From Chloroflexota bacterium (GTDB lineage Bacteria > Chloroflexota > Anaerolineae > Anaerolineales > Villigracilaceae), in assembly GCA_020217065.1 (NCBI GenBank), contig JAIWOB010000114.1, positions 1 through 10,000 on the forward strand: a stretch of 10,000 nt of DNA, given 5' to 3'. The notes under the pieces were generated by a model. That model had not been told where the DNA came from. It ran no database searches and saw nothing but the letters and a program-made list of their open reading frames with translations. The position numbers were made by a program, and so were the translations under genes. Positions 5,595-10,000 of the stretch are shown piece by piece. Each line of letters begins with the position of its first letter. Position 1 is the first letter of the stretch.

Positions 5595-7355
5595 TTAATT
5601 TTCTTCCTCTTTCAAAGGCAAAATAACGGTAAAGGCGCTGCCTTTTCCCGCTTCGCTTTCCAGTTCGATTCTTCCGTTCATGATGGAAGTCAGTTTGGCG
5701 ACAATGGAGAGTCCCAGCCCAAACCCGCCTTGAGACGCGCTCTCGACGCTGTTGACCTGCTCGAAGGCTTCAAAAACCCGTCTTTGCGCTTCGGGCGGAA
5801 TCCCGATTCCCGTATCTACGACCTGGATTGCCCAGAAATGACGGTCGCGTTTTATGAAACGCACCGTAACGGAACCTTTCTCGGTGAATTTGACGGCGTT
5901 GTGGACGAGGTTCATGACGATTTGCCGCAGCCAAAACTGGTCGCCGACCAGTCTTTGAGGCAGGGCGGGGTCAATGTATTCGATGAGCGCCAGCCCCTTT
6001 TTGTTGGCGTGAAAATTCAAGGTTGAAAGCAGCGGACCGACCACTTCATCCACGTTGAAGGGATATTCTCGCAGGACGATTTTTCCGGTGTCAATTTGCG
6101 CCTGCCCCACCAGGTTATTGATAAAGGAAAGCAGCTGATTCGCCCCATCGAGAATCTCCGACGCCGCCTTGACCTGATTTTCGCTCATGGGTCCGAAAGA
6201 ACCGTCCTTGAGCATCTCGGCGTAGCCGATAATTGCGCCCAAAGGAGAACGCAAATCGTGTCCCAGATTTGCCAGCAATTGGCTTTTCAGTCGGCTGGCT
6301 TCCATAATTTGCGCGTGCGCCTGTTTTTGCTCGGTGATGTCGCTTATCAGCAGGACGCGCCCGTTGCGCCTTCCGCTCTGGTCCAGAACGGGAGCGGTGC
6401 GTAATTTGAAAGTCAGCGGTCGGCCGGCGAATTCCATCACGATTTCCTCGTTGATTTCGCCGTCCGGATTCGACGCCCGCCAATCGTTCCACTGCGGCAG
6501 CAGGTTTTGAATTTGAATCCCGAGCAGGTCGCTCTGGTCTTGAAAAACGAACGCGCCCAGCGGGTTGACGTCAATCACCCGCTCTTTTTCATCCAACACC
6601 ACCACGCCGTCGTGCATGGCGTTGAAGACTGAATCCTGCGCGATAGGGCGCAAATCCATAAAGCGGTAACGCAGGAAACTGACGGAAAGAAAAAGATTCG
6701 TGAGGGTCAGGGCGAGGGGGGTCAGGTCAAGAGAGGAAATCGGGTTGACGCCCGTGAGGTACATAAAGTTGGCGACCCACGGAAAGGTCATTCCTATCAA
6801 CATGATGCGCGCCTGACTTTGGTACAGGCTTCGTGAACGGGCGGTTACCTGAAAAAACAGCGCCGTGACGACCGCAATTAGAATGTATTGAAAGAGCGCC
6901 TCAAGGTAGAACAGAGTCCCGTGCTGAAGCGACAGCGGACCAAAGGGCAGGTTATTGGTGAATTCAATGCGCGTCCAGAGCAGGGAATGCCGTTCGTTTG
7001 TGAGCGCCAGCGGCAGGCTGACGCTGGAAATGAGAGCCAGCAGTGCCGTGCGTGTGCGGGTTAACCAGCCGCTGTGACCGCTGTAATGCATGGCAAAGAT
7101 GAACATGCCCAGCGCGATGTACGAAATGCCGAAGTATTGCAGTTTTGCCCACAGGATTTTCTCGCTCATGTCGGCGCTGAAGATTTCCATCGCATAGGTC
7201 AAGGACCATTCGGTGGCGCAGGCGGCGGAAAGCATCAGCCCATACGCGCCGGGCGTCGCGCGTAACCCCCAAATGCGGATGAGCAAGAGAATGCCCATGA
7301 CGCTGCTTGCCAGCAGGATGATGATGTAGCCGATATAGTAAGGGAAGAGTTCCAT
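5595..7355 (-). CDS. Membrane sensor histidine kinase (7TM N-terminus, PAS, HisKA, HATPase)
   Basis: This 586-residue protein begins with about seven hydrophobic segments (near 5-29, 36-55, 71-90, 101-118, 148-170, 184-201, 210-228), matching the HisKA_7TM-type sensor module. A PAS domain follows (about 240-340), ending in the typical 'SDITEQKQ'. The dimerisation domain has the H-box NLGHDLRSPLG with phospho-accepting His366. The ATPase domain shows N-box MNLVHNAVKF (481-490), G1 DTGIGIP (514-520), F-box FEAFEQV (528-534) and G2 GFGLGLS (544-550). All catalytic motifs are intact, so it should autophosphorylate. The signal is unknown. Its ATG lies 9 nt after the stop of the RelA/SpoT gene with no good ribosome binding site of its own, suggesting cotranscription and coupled translation. 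No response regulator follows on this strand. Confidence 0.94.
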   Translation of the reverse strand: MELFPYYIGYIIILLASSVMGILLLIRIWGLRATPGAYGLMLSAACATEWSLTYAMEIFSADMSEKILWAKLQYFGISYIALGMFIFAMHYSGHSGWLTRTRTALLALISSVSLPLALTNERHSLLWTRIEFTNNLPFGPLSLQHGTLFYLEALFQYILIAVVTALFFQVTARSRSLYQSQARIMLIGMTFPWVANFMYLTGVNPISSLDLTPLALTLTNLFLSVSFLRYRFMDLRPIAQDSVFNAMHDGVVVLDEKERVIDVNPLGAFVFQDQSDLLGIQIQNLLPQWNDWRASNPDGEINEEIVMEFAGRPLTFKLRTAPVLDQSGRRNGRVLLISDITEQKQAHAQIMEASRLKSQLLANLGHDLRSPLGAIIGYAEMLKDGSFGPMSENQVKAASEILDGANQLLSFINNLVGQAQIDTGKIVLREYPFNVDEVVGPLLSTLNFHANKKGLALIEYIDPALPQRLVGDQFWLRQIVMNLVHNAVKFTEKGSVTVRFIKRDRHFWAIQVVDTGIGIPPEAQRRVFEAFEQVNSVESASQGGFGLGLSIVAKLTSIMNGRIELESEAGKGSAFTVILPLKEEEN

Positions 7356-7364
7356 TGTGAACGA

Positions 7365-9581
7365 TTACCCTGGTTTTACCCGATGCGCTTCCATCACGTT
7401 GGGCAGGTTTTCGATGCGGGCGAGGACTCGGCTGAGTTGAGTCAGGTCCTTTACTTCGATGGTGAGTCGCAAGTCCGCCATACTTCGATTGAGGTTTACT
7501 TTTACGTCCGCAATGTTGATGTTTTCGTCCGCAAGCAGGTTTGAGATGTCGCTTACCAGACCCTGGCGGTCATAAGCCTTTATTTTGATTGGCACAGGAT
7601 AAGTGCGTTCCATTTGTCCCCATTTTACTTGGAGCAGGCGTTCGCGGTCTTGGGTGCGAAGGATATTCGGGCAGTCCTGACGGTGGATGGTGGCGCCGCG
7701 TCCGCGGGTGATGAAGCCGATAATCGGGTCGCCGGGCATTGGATTGCAGCAACGCGCCATGCTGGAGAGCATTCCCTTCAGCCCAACCACTTCGATGGCG
7801 TTGGCGGTCGCTTTTGGGCGGACGCTGGGAGTGACCTCGAAGATTTCCTCCGCTTCCTCGTTTTCGGCGAATTGTTTAACGACTTTGCTGAGGGAAAGTT
7901 CGCCGTTTCCCAGCTCGATGAACATTTCTTCGGGCGTTTTGTAATTCAAATCGCGCGCCAGTTTTTCGTAATTGACCTCCCGCAGCCCAAGCCGCTGCAA
8001 TTCCTTTTCTAATTCGTTTCTGCCAATGGCAAGGTTTTGTTCGTCTTCCTGCTTTTTGAACCATACCTTGATTTTGGTTTTCGCCCGCTGAGTGCAGACC
8101 AGCCCGAGGTTTGGATTTAACCAGTCGCGGCTTGGACCGCCGCGTTTCGCGGTCAGGATTTCGACCCGGTCGCCGGTTTTCAACTGCTGATAAAGGGGGA
8201 CCAGTTTTCCGTTGACGCGCGCGCCGCGGCAGCGGTGACCGATGTCCGTATGCACCTGGTAGGCAAAGTCAATCGGCGTGGCTCCCGTTGGCAGGTCAAT
8301 GATGTCTCCGCGCGGGGTGAATACGTAGACACGGTCGCGGAACACGTCAACCCGCAAAGTCTCCACGAATTCGTTGGCGTCGCGCGCTTCCGACCCCAAT
8401 TCCAGTTTTGAGCGCAGCGAGTTGATGAATTTTTCGTAGGCTTTATCGGCGTGGCGGGCTTCTTCCTTGTATTGCCAGTGAGCCGCAATGCCATATTCGG
8501 CGTTGAGATGCATTTCCGGCGTGCGAATCTGCACTTCGAGCGGGCGTTTGTCGTCGTAGGAAACGGCGGTATGCAGGGATTGGTAGTTGTTGTCTTTCGG
8601 GGCGGCGATGTAATCGTCGAACTCGCCGGGGATAGGACGCCAGGTGGTGTGTATGACGCCCAGCGCGGCGTAACAGGAAGGCACATCCGGTACGATTAAC
8701 CGCACAGCCCGCACGTCGCGCAGCATATCGAAGGGTTTATCCTTCTTTTGCATTTTTTTGTAAATCGAATAAATATGTTTGGGCCTGCCGCTGACTTCGG
8801 CGTGAATGTTGTTCTTTGCCAACAGGCGGGCGATGTTTTCTTTGATTTCTTCCAACTGCGCTTCGCGGTCGGGTCTTTTTTCGGTCAACAGCGCCGCGAT
8901 TTCCTTGTATTTTTCGGGGTTGACGTATCGAAACGCAAGGTCTTCCAATTCCCACTTAATCTGCCAAATGCCGAGGCGGTTCGCCACCGGCGCGAAAATA
9001 TCGAGAGTCTCCTGGGCGATACGCCTGCGTTTATGCTCCGGCATATGGCTGAGGGTGCGCATGTTATGAAGGCGGTCCGCCAATTTGATGAACATAACGC
9101 GCACGTCCTCGCCCATGGCGAGAAAGGTTTTTCGCAAGGTTTCGGCGACAATATCTTCTTTACGTCCCAGGAACGCGCCGGGAGGCGGGGTTTCTTCCGA
9201 GGCGTCGCTCTTTTCGGCGTGTTGGTCGCCGCGCGAAACGCGGGGCAAATGGGTGAGTTTGGTCACGCCATCCACCAAAGACGCGATAACGTCTCCAAAA
9301 TCGCGGCGAATATCCGCCAGCGTGACCTCGGTGTCTTCCACTGTGTCATGCAGCAGACCCGCGGCGACCACCTCTGAAGGAACTTTCAATTCGGAGAGGA
9401 TGCTGGCGACGGCAATGCAGTGATTAATATAAGGCTCTCCCGAAAGGCGCTTTTGGTCGCGGTGCGCTTCCTCTGCCCGCAGGTAAGCGCGCTGCACCAG
9501 TTCGCGTTCCGCGAGAGTGTAGTCTTCTGGAAGATTTTCCAGAAGTTTTTCGAGTGGAATGACGGCGCTTGCTGCTTTCAC
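7365..9581 (-). CDS. rel: RelA/SpoT family (p)ppGpp synthetase/hydrolase (Rel-type)
   Basis: This cytoplasmic enzyme of the stringent response has 738 residues, full length for a long RSH. The HD hydrolase domain is intact: His54, HDTVEDT (78-84) and LADRLHNMRTL (167-177). The synthetase domain has GRPKHIYSIYKKM (265-277), the basic loop, EFDDYIAAPK (320-329) and NYQSLHT (332-338). The TGS domain spans about 413-475. The conserved-cysteine region has RCCNP (610-614) and His633/Cys637. A C-terminal ACT domain covers about 660-738. The HD site predicts hydrolysis, while EFDD is the EXDD form usually linked with synthetase-only RelA rather than the RXKD of bifunctional Rel. An extra loop of about 25 residues (113-140, rich in Glu, Pro and Ser) interrupts the HD domain. 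The start is GTG at 9581, with TAAAAT 7 nt upstream and only AGGA as a poor ribosome site. It lies 46 nt after the upstream membrane-protein gene. Confidence 0.96.
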   Translation of the reverse strand: MKAASAVIPLEKLLENLPEDYTLAERELVQRAYLRAEEAHRDQKRLSGEPYINHCIAVASILSELKVPSEVVAAGLLHDTVEDTEVTLADIRRDFGDVIASLVDGVTKLTHLPRVSRGDQHAEKSDASEETPPPGAFLGRKEDIVAETLRKTFLAMGEDVRVMFIKLADRLHNMRTLSHMPEHKRRRIAQETLDIFAPVANRLGIWQIKWELEDLAFRYVNPEKYKEIAALLTEKRPDREAQLEEIKENIARLLAKNNIHAEVSGRPKHIYSIYKKMQKKDKPFDMLRDVRAVRLIVPDVPSCYAALGVIHTTWRPIPGEFDDYIAAPKDNNYQSLHTAVSYDDKRPLEVQIRTPEMHLNAEYGIAAHWQYKEEARHADKAYEKFINSLRSKLELGSEARDANEFVETLRVDVFRDRVYVFTPRGDIIDLPTGATPIDFAYQVHTDIGHRCRGARVNGKLVPLYQQLKTGDRVEILTAKRGGPSRDWLNPNLGLVCTQRAKTKIKVWFKKQEDEQNLAIGRNELEKELQRLGLREVNYEKLARDLNYKTPEEMFIELGNGELSLSKVVKQFAENEEAEEIFEVTPSVRPKATANAIEVVGLKGMLSSMARCCNPMPGDPIIGFITRGRGATIHRQDCPNILRTQDRERLLQVKWGQMERTYPVPIKIKAYDRQGLVSDISNLLADENINIADVKVNLNRSMADLRLTIEVKDLTQLSRVLARIENLPNVMEAHRVKPG

Positions 9582-9588
9582 GTTTCCT

Positions 9589-9594
9589 ATTTTA
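9589..9594 (-). promoter_or_regulatory. Possible -10 box ahead of the RelA/SpoT gene, leaderless arrangement
   Basis: TAAAAT on the minus strand is followed by AGGAAAC and then the GTG start at 9581. The spacing equals that of the TATAAT before the L,D-transpeptidase ATG. No -35 element is visible in the preceding GC-rich stretch. The gene may instead depend on read-through from the upstream small membrane-protein gene. Confidence 0.35.
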
Positions 9595-9627
9595 CCCCGT
9601 CCAGCGGCGTCTTCCCTTGCGCCTTCC

Positions 9628-9978
9628 TTACTTGACGTGATTCCGGATATCGTCGCGCAGGTCGAGCGAATGACCGGTTATGAAACCAAATACGACAAGC
9701 GCGAGGGTTGCGGCGGCGCCCGCCAATATCGCGTATGGCGAATTCCATAACACCGGTAGCGCCAGCGTTACAAACGCGCCGAAAACCAGCGCATAGAAGG
9801 GCAGTTTAATAACATGGGGCAAGTCTTCCCACGCTTTTTTGAGCGAGAAGGGCTTTCGCATCCGCCTTTCTTTCAAAATGCTGCTGCGCTGGAATTGTCG
9901 CTGCTTGACCAAAGGGTCGCGGTCTGCAAGTTGCCGCTGGCGGAGTCTTTTTAGCCTTTCGGATTCTGATTCTGGCAT
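9628..9978 (-). CDS. Small two-helix membrane protein, function unknown
   Basis: I do not recognise a family. The 116-residue product has a charged N-terminal half (about 1-50, rich in Arg, Lys, Glu and Gln, likely helical and possibly coiled coil). Two hydrophobic helices follow, near 57-77 (VIKLPFYALVFGAFVTLALPV) and 82-102, joined by a short Trp-Asn-Ser-Pro turn, and the tail DLRDDIRNHVK is polar. No signal peptide or catalytic motif is visible. AGGAGG (9984-9989) is 5 nt ahead of the ATG, which fixes the start firmly. It precedes the RelA/SpoT gene by 46 nt on the same strand and may be cotranscribed with it. The upstream context lies outside the window. Confidence 0.75.
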   Translation of the reverse strand: MPESESERLKRLRQRQLADRDPLVKQRQFQRSSILKERRMRKPFSLKKAWEDLPHVIKLPFYALVFGAFVTLALPVLWNSPYAILAGAAATLALVVFGFITGHSLDLRDDIRNHVK

Positions 9979-9983
9979 GGCAG

Positions 9984-9989
9984 CCTCCT
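9984..9989 (-). promoter_or_regulatory. Ribosome binding site of the small membrane protein gene
   Basis: The minus strand reads AGGAGG followed by CTGCC and ATG, a near-ideal Shine-Dalgarno arrangement that supports the start at 9978. The remaining bases to the window edge (TAATAACATAA on this strand) are AT-rich and could hold a -10 element, but too little sequence is left to judge. Confidence 0.75.
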
Positions 9990-10000
9990 TTATGTTATTA

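Noticed and set aside
8180..8686. Minus-strand ORF of 168 codons and other long frames within 7365-9581
   Set aside because: They overlap the RelA/SpoT gene in other frames. The Rel frame has every expected domain motif.
1..10000. CRISPR array, insertion sequence, prophage or toxin-antitoxin locus
   Set aside because: No regularly spaced repeats, transposase or phage genes, or paired small toxin-like genes were seen. The window looks like ordinary chromosomal core with signalling genes.

Overview
The window reads as bacterial chromosome of about 55-57% GC by eye. The gene families suggest a Chloroflexota, Anaerolineae-like organism: a MalT-type STAND regulator, an L,D-transpeptidase with SH3-like modules ahead of YkuD, roadblock/LC7 and V4R signalling proteins, a 7TM-type sensor kinase, and a bifunctional-looking RelA/SpoT enzyme. 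This assignment is inferred from the proteins only. There is no 16S gene or other phylogenetic marker here. Genes are tightly packed and use ATG, GTG and TTG starts. I see no phage, transposase, CRISPR array or rRNA.

Layout. (1) 1-1306, minus: the N-terminal 435 residues of a large MalT-like LuxR-family ATPase/regulator that runs off the left edge. (2) 1307-1648: an intergenic stretch with a possible small plus-strand ORF, a strong 12-bp hairpin, tRNA-Asp(GTC) on the minus strand and its sigma70-type promoter. (3) 1649-2773, minus: a secreted L,D-transpeptidase. (4) 2774-2923: a divergent promoter region. (5) 2924-5579, plus: a four-gene operon of roadblock/LC7 protein, V4R-domain protein, response regulator with a degenerate GGDEF-like domain, and dolichol-phosphate-mannose-synthase-like glycosyltransferase. 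(6) 5595-9978, minus, convergent with the operon: a small two-helix membrane protein, the RelA/SpoT enzyme, and a 7TM-PAS histidine kinase whose start lies 9 nt after the RelA/SpoT stop.

How the genes may work together. The plus operon looks like a sensory module (V4R ligand sensor, roadblock scaffold or GTPase regulator, phosphoreceiver with a dead cyclase-like output) placed ahead of a lipid-linked mannose transferase. The minus operon joins alarmone metabolism to a membrane-bound kinase. The plus-strand receiver is a plausible but unproven partner for that kinase. The transpeptidase and the glycosyltransferase both point to the cell envelope.

Most notable points: a perfect 33-nt palindrome sitting exactly in frame (11 codons) inside the STAND regulator; -10 boxes only 6-7 nt ahead of three minus-strand start codons, suggesting leaderless mRNAs; adjacent V4R and roadblock genes, a pairing that recalls the eukaryotic TRAPP complex; and a RelA/SpoT protein that combines an intact HD hydrolase site with an EFDD (RelA-type) synthetase motif.
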